Assembly: GCA_020073545.1 (NCBI GenBank) | Contig: JAIQEZ010000022.1 | Span: 1-48,417, forward strand | Origin: Terriglobia bacterium | GTDB lineage: Bacteria > Acidobacteriota > Terriglobia > UBA7540 | DNA length: 48,417 nucleotides | Direction: 5' to 3' | In this document: positions 8,442 through 16,265 of the stretch, piece by piece | Layout of the letters: the number at the start of each line of letters is the position of its first letter | Numbering within the stretch: the stretch's first letter is position 1 | Program-made: the position numbers and the translations under genes | The notes under the pieces: generated by a model | Seen by the model: only the letters and a program-made list of their open reading frames with translations | Told to the model about the DNA's origin: nothing | The model's database searches: none

Positions 8442-9659
8442 ATGACAAACCGCATTCGGGTCACACTCATTTCGGTTTCCCTCATCCTAATGTCCTACGT
8501 CGTCGTGGGAGGGCTGCTGGGCAAGAACGATAGCTCTTCTGAAAAGACCTATCGCGACCTGGGCGTTTACAGCGAGGTCCTGAATCGCATCAAGCAGGAG
8601 TACGTTACTGAACCGGACCTGAAAAGAGTTACGGACGGCGCCATCCGGGGGCTGCTGGAGTCGCTGGATCCTTACAGCACCTACCTGACTGCGGAGCAGT
8701 ATCAGGAATACATGCGAAACCCTGATCCGGGGCCGGCGGATGTGGGGATTTTCCTCTCCAAGCGGATGGGGTATGCCACGGTGGTGTCGGTGCTTCCGGG
8801 AGGTCCGGCGGAGAAGGCTGGCATCAAGCCGGGTGACCTGATCGATCAGGTCGATAGCACCTCGGCCCGCGAGCTCTCGGTCCTGCAACTGGAACGCCTG
8901 CTGGCAGGAAAGCCGGGTACGAACGTGACAGTTACAATCGTCCGCGAAGCCCGGGGCGAGCCTCAAAACATCAGCGTCACGCGTGCTGCCCTGAACTACC
9001 CTCCCGTGATCATTAAGATGGTGGAGGGCGAGACAGCCTACCTGCGTGTCGCTACCTTCAATCATGGTAAGGCCCACGAGATTGCGGTCAAACTCAAGGA
9101 GCTCGAAGCGCAGGGTGCGCACAAGACCATTCTGGACCTTCGGAACTGCGCGGGAGGCGACGTGCAGGAGGCCGTAGATACGGCCAGCCTTTTCCTTGAC
9201 AAGGGCTTAGTGACCTACATTTCGGGTCAGCGTTATCCCCGTCAGAACCTGGAAGTCCATCCGACCGGCCCGGTCTCGAAGCTGCCCCTGGTGGTCCTGA
9301 TCAACCAATCGACCGCTGGCCCCGCGGAAGTGGTGGCCTCGGCGATTCTGGGCAACAAGCGCGGCGAGGTGGTGGGTGTGCGCAGCTTTGGGGTCGGCGT
9401 TTATCAGAAACCCATTCCGGTCGGCGATGGCTCCGCCTTGCTGCTTTCCGTGGCCAAGTACTACGGGCCTGATGGAAAGGCCATCCACGACAACGGCGTC
9501 ACTCCCAGTGTGGTCCAGCCTGCCAGCGGTGACGCGGACAACCCCGATGACGAAGGTCAGCCCGAGGAACCTGAGCGCTTCGGCGGCAAGGATGACCTGC
9601 AGCTTCGCAAGGCTATCGAGATTTTGAACCAAGCCGCGACGGCGCCCAAGGCCGCTTGA
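8442..9659 (+). CDS. S41-family C-terminal processing peptidase homologue, catalytic dyad lost
   Basis: 405 residues with an N-terminal membrane anchor (VTLISVSLILMSYVVVGG), a helical region (YSEVLNRIKQEYV, LLESLDPYSTYL), a PDZ domain (about 100-180, with GGPAEKAGIKPGDLI) and an S41 core. In active CtpA/Prc enzymes the catalytic Ser lies in N-x-G-S-A-S-A-S-E. Here the block is NQSTAGPAE (288-296) with Gly293 at that place. The general-base Lys of TFGKG is Val318 (SFGVGVYQ). Both catalytic residues are therefore absent while the fold blocks (LDLRNCAGG, AKYYGPDGKAI, GVTPSVV) remain. It is probably a pseudoprotease or periplasmic scaffold. AAGGAG lies 10 nt before ATG. It is followed 3 bp later by the deacetylase gene. 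Confidence 0.88.
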   Translation: MTNRIRVTLISVSLILMSYVVVGGLLGKNDSSSEKTYRDLGVYSEVLNRIKQEYVTEPDLKRVTDGAIRGLLESLDPYSTYLTAEQYQEYMRNPDPGPADVGIFLSKRMGYATVVSVLPGGPAEKAGIKPGDLIDQVDSTSARELSVLQLERLLAGKPGTNVTVTIVREARGEPQNISVTRAALNYPPVIIKMVEGETAYLRVATFNHGKAHEIAVKLKELEAQGAHKTILDLRNCAGGDVQEAVDTASLFLDKGLVTYISGQRYPRQNLEVHPTGPVSKLPLVVLINQSTAGPAEVVASAILGNKRGEVVGVRSFGVGVYQKPIPVGDGSALLLSVAKYYGPDGKAIHDNGVTPSVVQPASGDADNPDDEGQPEEPERFGGKDDLQLRKAIEILNQAATAPKAA

Positions 9660-9662
9660 CCA

Positions 9663-10904
9663 GTGCATTATCTGCCCCGCAAGAAGGCCAACAACTCCCC
9701 GCACCCTGGAGCCTCCGCTCCGCCTCCTTGTTCGTCAGGGTTCCGTAACCCTCGAGTGTTGATTCCAGCTCACGGCCCTCGCCCTTGGGGTCGAAGACCC
9801 GCCGCGGCGCCATTTCTTCTGCTCCTGTCCCTGCTTCTAGCCCTGGCACCGAGCGCCTGCCGTTGGTTTCGTCCTCAACCTCCAAGCGAGTCGGAACGCC
9901 GCGAGTTGGTGGACCGATTCAAGGATCTGATCGCGAGCACCGGGGGCTCCCAGGTCTGGATCAAGCGACCGGCCAGTTCCCGTCATGGGCAAAGACCCGA
10001 CACGTCCCTGCAAGTGCTGGCGACCTCGAGCGCTTACCGGGCGGTGCTGGCGGCTCTGCAGCGCGAGTCTGAACAGGAAGAACTGGAGCTTAGGAAGGCA
10101 GAAGGGAACAGCAGAGGCGGATTGCACGCGGTCGACCTTAGTGTCACGCGGCAGGGGCAACGCCTCTGCCGAATCCACCTGCGTGAGGTGCCGCGCCTGC
10201 TGCGCGCCGCGATCGTGATCGACGACCTGGGTCAGGACCTGGAGGCGGCGCGTAAGCTCCTGACGCTCCCCTATCCCCTCACCTTTTCGGTTCTGCCTCA
10301 CCTGCGCTACTCAGAGGCGACCGCCGAGGAAGTTCACCGCGTCGGTCGCGAGGTGATGCTGCACTTGCCCATGGAAGCCGAGCCGGGTGCGCATCCGCTC
10401 CCCGGCGAAGGAGCCATCCGCACGGGGATGAGCAACGCTGAAGTGCACCGGGTTGTCCAGAATGACCTGGCCACAGTTCCCTTTGCGGCAGGGGTGAACA
10501 ACCACATGGGATCACTCGCCACGAGAAACTGGCCGCTGATGGCCGACGTCATGAAAGTTCTGGCGGAACGCCGCCTCTATTTCATCGACAGCCGCACCAC
10601 GGCGGATACCGTGGCGCTTGAGGCGGCACGACGGCAGGGTCTGCCGGCCTTTTACCGCGCAGTTTTTCTGGACGACACGGGAACTGTCCCTTACACCCTG
10701 GGGCAATTGCGTGATTTCCGCCGTTTCGTAGAAGAACGAGGCGCGGGCTTGGCCATCGGGCACCCGCACGCCACGACCCTGGAAGCGCTGACGAGGTTCT
10801 TGCCGGAACTTGAGCAGGCGGATATTGAGATCGTTCAGGCTTCCGAACTCGTTCGCCTACCAGAGGTCGCGCGCCTGCACCCGCTGTCCAAGCCCGGCTC
10901 CTGA
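9663..10904 (+). CDS. Divergent polysaccharide deacetylase family protein
   Basis: A NodB-like (beta/alpha) fold of the divergent polysaccharide deacetylase family. The C-terminal 240 residues carry AAIVIDDLGQD, TFSVLPHLRYS, VMLHLPMEAEP, VNNHMGSLAT, YFIDSRTTAD and GLAIGHPHATT, all family blocks. The family often sits next to ctp/envC-type genes and is exported. An N-terminal hydrophobic segment (FLLLLSLLLALAPSA followed by Cys) suggests a signal or lipoprotein-like anchor. That segment starts about 50 residues in, so the GTG at 9663 may be too early; in-frame GTG 9757 is an alternative. The 3-bp gap to the S41 gene indicates one operon. Confidence 0.85.
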   Translation: MHYLPRKKANNSPHPGASAPPPCSSGFRNPRVLIPAHGPRPWGRRPAAAPFLLLLSLLLALAPSACRWFRPQPPSESERRELVDRFKDLIASTGGSQVWIKRPASSRHGQRPDTSLQVLATSSAYRAVLAALQRESEQEELELRKAEGNSRGGLHAVDLSVTRQGQRLCRIHLREVPRLLRAAIVIDDLGQDLEAARKLLTLPYPLTFSVLPHLRYSEATAEEVHRVGREVMLHLPMEAEPGAHPLPGEGAIRTGMSNAEVHRVVQNDLATVPFAAGVNNHMGSLATRNWPLMADVMKVLAERRLYFIDSRTTADTVALEAARRQGLPAFYRAVFLDDTGTVPYTLGQLRDFRRFVEERGAGLAIGHPHATTLEALTRFLPELEQADIEIVQASELVRLPEVARLHPLSKPGS

Positions 10905-11300
10905 TGCTGAACCTGAATTCCCCAGGCCAGACACTCCCCGTAGGACCGGTGGCTTGATGACTGGACCCGCCTGAGCTTGCCTGCGGCAAGCAGGCAGGCA
11001 GGGCCCCGCCCGGCGGGATCCACCTTCGCCACCCCCCTGGCGGCAGCCGCACAGACGCGTGAGAACACAGCCCGGGGCGTCATGAGCTTCATGGACAACT
11101 TGCAAGAAACGCTGCGTCGCGTATTATGCGGCAACCACTTAAGACGCCAGTAAATTTCAAGTGCGTATCTGACAGGTTGACGTAAAATGGCTGAGACGGT
11201 TTTGCGCGTTGGATGTCCTCGGGAAGCAATACCCGAAAGCGGGCTTATCTGGAAACCCTAGCAACACCAGTTACGCTGTCTGAAATGGAGGAATTGAATC
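10905..11300. other. Intergenic with a hairpin
   Basis: GCTTGCC-TGC-GGCAAGC (10975-10991) forms a perfect 7-bp stem in a CAGG-rich context and may end the upstream operon, though no T run follows. A TTGACG hexamer at 11177-11182 might be a -35 element but lacks a good -10. No coding frame with family similarity was seen. Confidence 0.5.
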
Positions 11301-11684
11301 GTGAAAAAGGTCTCACAGTTTTCGAAACCAGGGTTGGTCTTGCTGCTGGTGATCTTGGCTTGCGCGCTTGGCTTCCTCGTCAGCGCACGGTCAAGTTCGA
11401 ACGCACAACAGACCGTGTCGTTGGCCGGGACGACATGGTCAGGAACTGACTCCGATGGTGACCACTACGTATTCACTTTTGAAGAGGATGGCACGCTTGC
11501 CTACACATCGCCCACCGGGTCCTTTAGGAACGCGAAATGGAACCAATTCAAGACCGCCGTGTATCTGCAAATGAATGATCACTATTCTGAGTATCTGGGC
11601 GCTGCCGACGGCGACACCATTGAAGGCAAAGCATGGAACATAAAGCAACGAACCTGGACCTGGAGGGTGAGCAGGAATAGATGA
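11301..11684 (+). CDS. Small secreted protein of unknown function
   Basis: GTG start with GGAGGA 8 nt upstream. It encodes 127 residues: a signal peptide (LVLLLVILACALGFLVSA), then about 95 residues with alternating beta-like pattern (LAGTTWSGTDSDGDHYVFTF, GKAWNIKQRTWTWRV). The layout of a short Gly-Thr-Trp opening and repeated strands resembles small lipocalin- or META-like barrels, but I cannot assign a family. It stands alone between the deacetylase gene and the hicBA region. Confidence 0.65.
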   Translation: MKKVSQFSKPGLVLLLVILACALGFLVSARSSSNAQQTVSLAGTTWSGTDSDGDHYVFTFEEDGTLAYTSPTGSFRNAKWNQFKTAVYLQMNDHYSEYLGAADGDTIEGKAWNIKQRTWTWRVSRNR

Positions 11685-11779
11685 ACGGCTCGCAACCTGA
11701 CCAGGCGCTCCGGGGGACGGGGATTCCACGCCATCCCCGCCCGTGAGCTTCGGCGTGGGACAACCTCGGGGATAAGCCC

Positions 11780-11947
11780 GTGGGCACTAAAGGACAGGCG
11801 GTGATTGTGGTTCCTTTGGTCGTCGGGGCCCTGAGTGGCGTCTTTGCGGCTGTGGGGCGCCTCATGGCAAGCGCCCTGGGCATCCCGAATCAACTGCACC
11901 TCGCGGCGACGGTGCGCGCCACCGGAGTTGGCATGCTGTGGAGCTGA
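11780..11947 (+). CDS. Possible 55-aa membrane protein
   Basis: A GTG-initiated frame with GGGGATAA upstream. The product is mostly hydrophobic (AVIVVPLVVGALSGVFAAVG, then GVGMLWS at the end), consistent with one membrane helix. Unknown family. It ends 45 bp before an attC-like palindrome, a layout that would fit a gene cassette, but coding evidence is thin. Confidence 0.3.
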   Translation: MGTKGQAVIVVPLVVGALSGVFAAVGRLMASALGIPNQLHLAATVRATGVGMLWS

Positions 11948-11989
11948 TGTTCGAAGCGTTCTGCATTGGGCCATGGGTGCAACGGCTCC

Positions 11990-12052
11990 GGCTAACTCCC
12001 CTCTGAAGCGGCCCGGTGCGAGACAGCGGGCTGCTCGAACTTGGCGTTAGAG
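11990..12052. other. attC-like palindromic site (weak)
   Basis: CTAAC (11992-11996) pairs with GTTAG (12046-12050). AGCGGCCCG (12007-12015) pairs with CGGGCTGCT (12027-12035) with one mismatch. Spacers on both sides are 10 nt and the loop is 11 nt. The order and the GCGTTAG end resemble integron attC sites. The outer boxes depart from the RYYYAAC/GTTRRRY rule at one or two positions, and no integrase is in the window. Confidence 0.25.
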
Positions 12053-12064
12053 AGCCGTGGCGCC

Positions 12065-12091
12065 TTGAACAACGGCGAACTGCGATATAAT
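12065..12091 (+). promoter_or_regulatory. Putative hicBA promoter
   Basis: TTGAAC (12065-12070), 15-bp spacer, perfect TATAAT (12086-12091), 32 bp before hicB. The spacer is shorter than ideal. HicB proteins commonly repress their own promoter, so an operator may overlap. Confidence 0.5.
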
Positions 12092-12123
12092 GGCAACGGG
12101 TAAGAGAAACACCAGGAGGCTCG

Positions 12124-12339
12124 ATGGCGAACGAATTTACCGCCGTATTTGAACGCGATGGGGAATGGTACATAGCTTACTGCCCTGAGATTCCTGGAGC
12201 CAACGGGCAGGGCAAGACTAAGGATGAAGCTCGTGCTAGCCTGGCGGAGGCAATTGCTCTTGTCCTGGAAGACAGGCGGCAAGACGCTCTGCGCGGAATT
12301 CCACCCGAAGCCGAACTCGAAACCGTAACCGTCAAGTGA
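12124..12339 (+). CDS. hicB: HicB-family antitoxin
   Basis: 71 residues with the HicB partial RNase-H-like fold: FTAVFERDGEWYIAYCPEIPG, GQGKTKDEARASLAEAI, and a C-terminal tail. It lacks a long DNA-binding C-terminal extension, so autoregulation may be through the short tail or absent. AGGAGG is 4 nt before ATG. It overlaps hicA by 4 bp (GTGA), so the pair is translationally coupled. Antitoxin-first order differs from the classical hicAB arrangement but is common. Confidence 0.9.
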   Translation: MANEFTAVFERDGEWYIAYCPEIPGANGQGKTKDEARASLAEAIALVLEDRRQDALRGIPPEAELETVTVK

Positions 12340-12533
12340 AAAGAAGCACTTTGCTCCAGCACCTGCGCAAGCACGGCTGCAATCTCAAGCGCGAAGGTCG
12401 TGGCCACTCGTTGTGGTGTAACCCTCAAACTGGCGCCATCGAAGCCGTGCCACGTCACACGGAGATCTCAAACCTGCTCGCGAACAAGATCTGTCGCAAC
12501 CTGTCAGTTCCTGAAATCGGACAGGAGAGATAA
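12336..12533 (+). CDS. hicA: HicA-family mRNA interferase toxin
   Basis: 65 residues, dsRBD-like YcfA/HicA fold: LLQHLRKHGCNLKREGRGHSL followed by the basic, aromatic strand and PRHTEISNLLANKICRNL. The His in GRGHSLW is at the expected catalytic position. Toxins of this family cleave mRNA and are neutralised by HicB. GTG 12336 overlaps the hicB stop, which fixes the start. Both genes look intact, so the module may be functional. Confidence 0.9.
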   Translation: MKRSTLLQHLRKHGCNLKREGRGHSLWCNPQTGAIEAVPRHTEISNLLANKICRNLSVPEIGQER

Positions 12534-12822
12534 GGCTCTCCGACAACGGCATCCACCCGCCGACGCACCGAGCACCCGCCTGATGCCGAGCGTCAGGCCC
12601 CGCGAGTCCCTGCCCGGATCTGACCGTCCGCACGTCTCGTGCAAGTCCGCCGGGAGAATCCCTAATCACAGTTGATGAGCAAGGAGCTAAGCACGCCCTC
12701 CCGGGGGCGAAGGCGAGACGGGCCGGAGGACAGAGGATATCGTCTGACCAAGCGTTGCAGCGAATTCACATGGCTCGGCACCTGAGCCGAGCGTTCAGTG
12801 GAAGGGATTTTGGAGTGAGCTG
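12534..12822. other. Intergenic, nothing recognised
   Basis: Between hicA and the convergent secreted-protein gene. GC-rich, with a CCCTCCCGGGGG palindrome-like stretch near 12690; no gene or clear promoter. Confidence 0.45.
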
Positions 12823-13476
12823 CTACTTTCCGGCGGAGGGAATCTCCAGGGTGACATCGCGGTCCAAGCGCATGCCTACCAGCGAGCCCGCAGCCAAACC
12901 CGCCTGTTTACCTTTGGGCAGGAGGACCGCCGTCATGATGCCCACAGACCCCAGAAAAATGGCGGTGCCGGGGCCGATGGCGGCTCCTAAAGCGGCCGGC
13001 GCCACCATGATAAGGGCTTGCTCTTTGCGGTTGGCGCCCCGTCCTTTCAGTTCACCTTCCGGGCCCACGTTGGGGTCGCCGCCGCTTTCGCTGGAAAACA
13101 CCTCGGTTAACGAACCCAGGATGGCCACTTTCTGGCCGTTGGGCAGTTCCACCGTGTCGAAGATGACGGTGAGATAACCACCCTTGCCCTTGCGTCCGGC
13201 AGGCCTAACCTCACCCACGTGGCCATCGACGCGGATTCCCTTCGACAGCACGTCGCGGTCTTCGACCGCCACCGGATCGATCAAGGTCGTCAGGATGCGG
13301 TCGCCTACCTTCGAGGTCTTGGAATCAATGGTGGTATGCAACTGCAGTTTGAACTCCGTGCCTTCCGGGATCGTGATCTCGTCGATGTCGGGCTTCTCTT
13401 GCTGTGCGAGGAGCGGTGACGCCATGCTCAGGACGAGTGAGCCAGCCGTCAGCAGTGCCAGGATTTTCGCCTTCAT
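12823..13476 (-). CDS. Secreted protein with TrbI/VirB10-like barrel segment
   Basis: Sec signal peptide (MKAKILALLTAGSLVLSMA..LLAQQ) then TIPEGTEFKLQLHTTIDSKT, VGDRILTTLIDPVAVED, DVLSKGIRVDGHVGEVRPAG and GYLTVIFDTVELPNG. This pattern (inducing large cross-domain strands, 'G-T-x-h-x-l-x-L-x-T') occurs in secreted acidobacterial proteins resembling the conjugation TrbI/VirB10 beta-barrel. A Gly/Ala-rich hydrophobic segment (APAALGAAIGPGTAIFLGSVG) follows and may be membrane-associated. ATG 13476 is chosen because GGGGGAA lies 7 nt upstream. Function unknown. It is convergent with hicBA. Confidence 0.65.
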   Translation of the reverse strand: MKAKILALLTAGSLVLSMASPLLAQQEKPDIDEITIPEGTEFKLQLHTTIDSKTSKVGDRILTTLIDPVAVEDRDVLSKGIRVDGHVGEVRPAGRKGKGGYLTVIFDTVELPNGQKVAILGSLTEVFSSESGGDPNVGPEGELKGRGANRKEQALIMVAPAALGAAIGPGTAIFLGSVGIMTAVLLPKGKQAGLAAGSLVGMRLDRDVTLEIPSAGK

Positions 13477-13659
13477 GCGCATTTCCCCCAAGCGTTGACC
13501 AAACGCCATGCCGAACCTGGCGGTTTTGCCTGGTTCCTCAATTTCACCACTAAAAGGCCGACGCAGTCAAAGACAAAATAACCTCCAGGCCCGAAAGGCC
13601 CTCCTCCCTTTCGATGCCAGTCCGGCTCCAGGGTTGGATGGGACGAAGGTGCTAGGTTC

Positions 13660-13695
13660 CAGGTGTCAGGTGCCGGGGCTGAAACCTGACACCTG
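13660..13695. terminator. Strong palindrome downstream of phoU
   Basis: CAGGTGTCAGGT (13660-13671) and ACCTGACACCTG (13684-13695) form a perfect 12-bp stem with a 12-nt loop, 11 bp after the phoU stop. No U-run follows on the minus strand, so it is terminator-like but could equally be a 3'-stabilising hairpin or a dispersed repeat. Confidence 0.55.
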
Positions 13696-13706
13696 ACACC
13701 TGAAAG

Positions 13707-14369
13707 CTACTCGCGGGTCTCGGCGTGATGGCGAACGTCCACGCCCTGCACCAGGAAGAGGACATCCTCGGCGATGTTGGTGGCGTGGTCGGCAAGCCGT
13801 TCCAGGTTGCGCGCCACGAACATCAGGTTGATCCCCTGGCGAACCGTCTTGGGGTCGCGCTCCATGTAGCTGATTAGCTCCGTGTAGACGGAGCCACACA
13901 ATTCGTCCACGGCGTCATCAGAAACCAGCACGTTGCGGGCGAGCTCCGCGTCCTTCTTCACAAAGGCGTCGAGACTTTTGCGGATCATCGACTGGACACG
14001 GTCGGCCATCAGCGGGATGTCGATGAGGGGCTTCATCAGCGGCTCGTGCATCAGGGAAAGCGCGCGCTCGACGATGTTGACCGCCAGGTCGCCCATGCGC
14101 TCCAGGTCGTTGTTGATCTTGATGGCCGCGGTGATAAATCGCAGGTCCGTCGCCATGGGCTGCTGAAGGGCCAGGAGCCGCGTGGCCAGATCGTCGATCT
14201 CGATCTCCATGCGGTTGATCTCTGCTTCGTTGTGGAGCACCCGTTGCGCCTGCTGCGCGTCTTTCTCGGCGAGGGAGAGAACACTTCTGTGAACAGAGTC
14301 TTCCACCAGCCCGCTCATCTCCAGCAGGCGGCTTCGCAAGTAGTCGAGTTCCTCAACAAAGTGGCGCAA
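13707..14369 (-). CDS. phoU: Phosphate-transport regulator PhoU
   Basis: 220 residues, two PhoU three-helix repeats. Each carries the family E/D-rich metal motif: INNDLERMGDLAVNI in repeat one and VARNLERLADHATNI in repeat two. PhoU links the Pst transporter to the PhoR kinase and dampens Pi uptake and Pho-regulon expression. The start is TTG 14369 with GGGGAA upstream, which gives the family-like N-terminus MRHFVEELDYLRSRLLEM. It is the last gene of pstSCAB-phoU, separated from pstB by a 200-bp spacer with hairpins. The histidine ends HHAETRE, an ordinary tail. Confidence 0.95.
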   Translation of the reverse strand: MRHFVEELDYLRSRLLEMSGLVEDSVHRSVLSLAEKDAQQAQRVLHNEAEINRMEIEIDDLATRLLALQQPMATDLRFITAAIKINNDLERMGDLAVNIVERALSLMHEPLMKPLIDIPLMADRVQSMIRKSLDAFVKKDAELARNVLVSDDAVDELCGSVYTELISYMERDPKTVRQGINLMFVARNLERLADHATNIAEDVLFLVQGVDVRHHAETRE

Positions 14370-14463
14370 GCGTGGATTCCCCTTTCATTCTACGCGAGGA
14401 TTTTAGAGTCCTCAGTCAGAAGTTAGCTCGCAAAGTCTTCCCGTCGTGGGCGGCAGCTCCACA

Positions 14464-14535
14464 GCCCCCGCAGGGGCGCAAGGTAGTAGCCCCGGCTCAC
14501 GCCGTGGGCTGCGGTCTTTCGCCCGCTGCGCGGGC
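14464..14535. repeat. Cluster of three hairpins between pstB and phoU
   Basis: GCCCC-CGCA-GGGGC (14464-14477); AGCCCCGGC-TCAC-GCCGtGGGCT (14488-14510, one bulge); GCCCGC-TGC-GCGGGC (14521-14535). In the pst transcript they could act like REP hairpins that set phoU expression apart from pstB. Confidence 0.5.
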
Positions 14536-14567
14536 TCACTTCACCGACGAATTTCCAACTCAGAACA

Positions 14568-15410
14568 CTAGCCAAACCTCCCGGTAATGTAATCTTCAGT
14601 TTCTTTCCGCGCGGGCGTCTTGAAAATGACCGCGGTCTTGTTGAATTCAATTAGCCGTCCCATCAGGAAGAAGCCCGTGTAATCGGCAACCCGCGCCGCC
14701 TGCTGCATGTTGTGTGTGACGATGACCATCGTACACAGGTCCTTCAGGTTGAACAACAATTCTTCGATCTTCGCCGTGGCGATGGGATCAAGCGCCGAGC
14801 AGGGCTCATCCAGCAGTAACGCTTCCGGTTCAACCGCTAGCGCACGCGCGATGCAGAGGCGCTGCTGCTGGCCGCCCGACAGCGCGTAGGCGGACTTGTG
14901 GAGTTGGTCCTTGACTTCCTCCCAGAGCGCCGCCCGCCGCAGGCTTCGCTCCACCGCCTCAGCCAGCGTGCTGTGGCGGTCCATTCCATTGACGCGTAAA
15001 CCGTAGGCAATGTTGTCGAAAATCGACTTGGGAAACGGGTTGGGCTTCTGGAAGACCATCCCCACTCTCCGCCGCAGGCCGACGACATCCAGCGAAAAGA
15101 TGTCCTCGCCGTCGAGGAACACTTCACCCTCGGGGCGCGCGTGAGGCACGGTCTCGTACATCCGGTTCAGAATCCTCAGGAAGGTGGTCTTGCCGCACCC
15201 CGAGGGCCCGATGAGGGCAGTGATGCGCCCAGTGAGAATCTGCAAACCGATCGAATAAAGCGCCTGCCGGCCCCCGTAATAGAAATCCAGCCCGGTCGCG
15301 CGCATCTTGAGGTCGCTCGGCCAGGCGGGGGTTGTTGCCGGGGCACGCGCCGTGGAGCGGGATTCTTCAGTCGTTTTCACCATAGTCGAAACACTCGCTG
15401 CAAGAGTCAC
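14568..15410 (-). CDS. pstB: Phosphate ABC transporter ATP-binding protein
   Basis: ATPase of the PstSCAB high-affinity phosphate importer, 280 residues. Walker A is GPSGCGKTT, the Q-loop lies in [12 protein letters not shown], the signature is ALSGGQQQR, Walker B is [13 protein letters not shown] and the H-loop is VTHNMQQA. The first 33 residues are a low-complexity extension absent from most PstB proteins. GTG 15410 has GGAAGG about 8 nt upstream and begins only 3 bp after the pstA stop, so it is preferred. In-frame ATG 15383 would shorten the extension. Confidence 0.96.
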   Translation of the reverse strand: MTLAASVSTMVKTTEESRSTARAPATTPAWPSDLKMRATGLDFYYGGRQALYSIGLQILTGRITALIGPSGCGKTTFLRILNRMYETVPHARPEGEVFLDGEDIFSLDVVGLRRRVGMVFQKPNPFPKSIFDNIAYGLRVNGMDRHSTLAEAVERSLRRAALWEEVKDQLHKSAYALSGGQQQRLCIARALAVEPEALLLDEPCSALDPIATAKIEELLFNLKDLCTMVIVTHNMQQAARVADYTGFFLMGRLIEFNKTAVIFKTPARKETEDYITGRFG

Positions 15411-15413
15411 AGT

Positions 15414-16265
15414 TTAGGCCTTCCCGAAAGATATCCCCCTGGAAACCAGCAGACGCGCCCCAATATTGGCCACCAGCACTAACGCCAAGAGAACCAACCC
15501 GGCCGCCCAGGCTTGCCGATGCCAATCGTCGTAGGGAGCAATCGCGTAGGTGTAGATCATCACCGGCAGTGAGGCGATGGGCTGATTCCAGCCCGAACTC
15601 CAGAAGCGGTTGCTGAAGGCGGTGAAAAGCAGGGGAGCGGTTTCGCCCGCCACGCGAGCCAGGGTGAGCATAACGCCGGTGACGATGCCGCGCATGGCCG
15701 CGGGCATGACCACCGTCGCGACGGTTTTCCACTTGCTCGTTCCGAGCGCCAGGGCGCCTTCCCGCAGCGTTCCCGGGACCGACCGCAAGGACTCCTCCGT
15801 GGTGCGCACCGCGATGGGAATCATCATCACCCCCAGCGCCAAGCCACCCGCGAGTGCAGAGAAATGGTGCATGGGCAGGACAATGATCGTGTAGGCGAAA
15901 ATTCCCATCACGATCGAGGGCACGCCGTTGAGCAGGTCCGTCGTGTAGCGGACGACAAACGAGAACGTCTGCCCTCCGAATTCCGCCAGATAAACACCCC
16001 CCAGAATGCCCACGGGGACGCCCACCAGCGAAGCAAGCAGCAGCAGCTTGCCGCTGCCCACAATGGCATTAGCCATTCCGCCGCCGGTCTCGCCCACCGG
16101 CGTGGGCAAATGGGTAAAGAAGGCCCAGTTGAGCGACTTGCCGCCATACCACAGGAGATAACCCAAAATGAAGAAGAGGATAGAAACCGTGACCAGTGCG
16201 CACAAACCGGTGAGGCTGAGCATGAAGACATTCACGAATTTGCGCCAGCGGGTGCGAAAGCTCAT
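15414..16265 (-). CDS. pstA: Phosphate ABC transporter permease PstA
   Basis: Inner-membrane permease, 283 residues with about six hydrophobic helices. The binding-protein-dependent transport loop (EAA motif) is seen as EESLRSVPGTLREGALALG-x-SKW. Other family marks are GGVYLAEF and NGVPSIVMGIFAY. ATG 16265 overlaps the pstC stop by 4 bp, indicating coupling. It pairs with PstC to form the channel energised by PstB. Confidence 0.95.
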   Translation of the reverse strand: MSFRTRWRKFVNVFMLSLTGLCALVTVSILFFILGYLLWYGGKSLNWAFFTHLPTPVGETGGGMANAIVGSGKLLLLASLVGVPVGILGGVYLAEFGGQTFSFVVRYTTDLLNGVPSIVMGIFAYTIIVLPMHHFSALAGGLALGVMMIPIAVRTTEESLRSVPGTLREGALALGTSKWKTVATVVMPAAMRGIVTGVMLTLARVAGETAPLLFTAFSNRFWSSGWNQPIASLPVMIYTYAIAPYDDWHRQAWAAGLVLLALVLVANIGARLLVSRGISFGKA

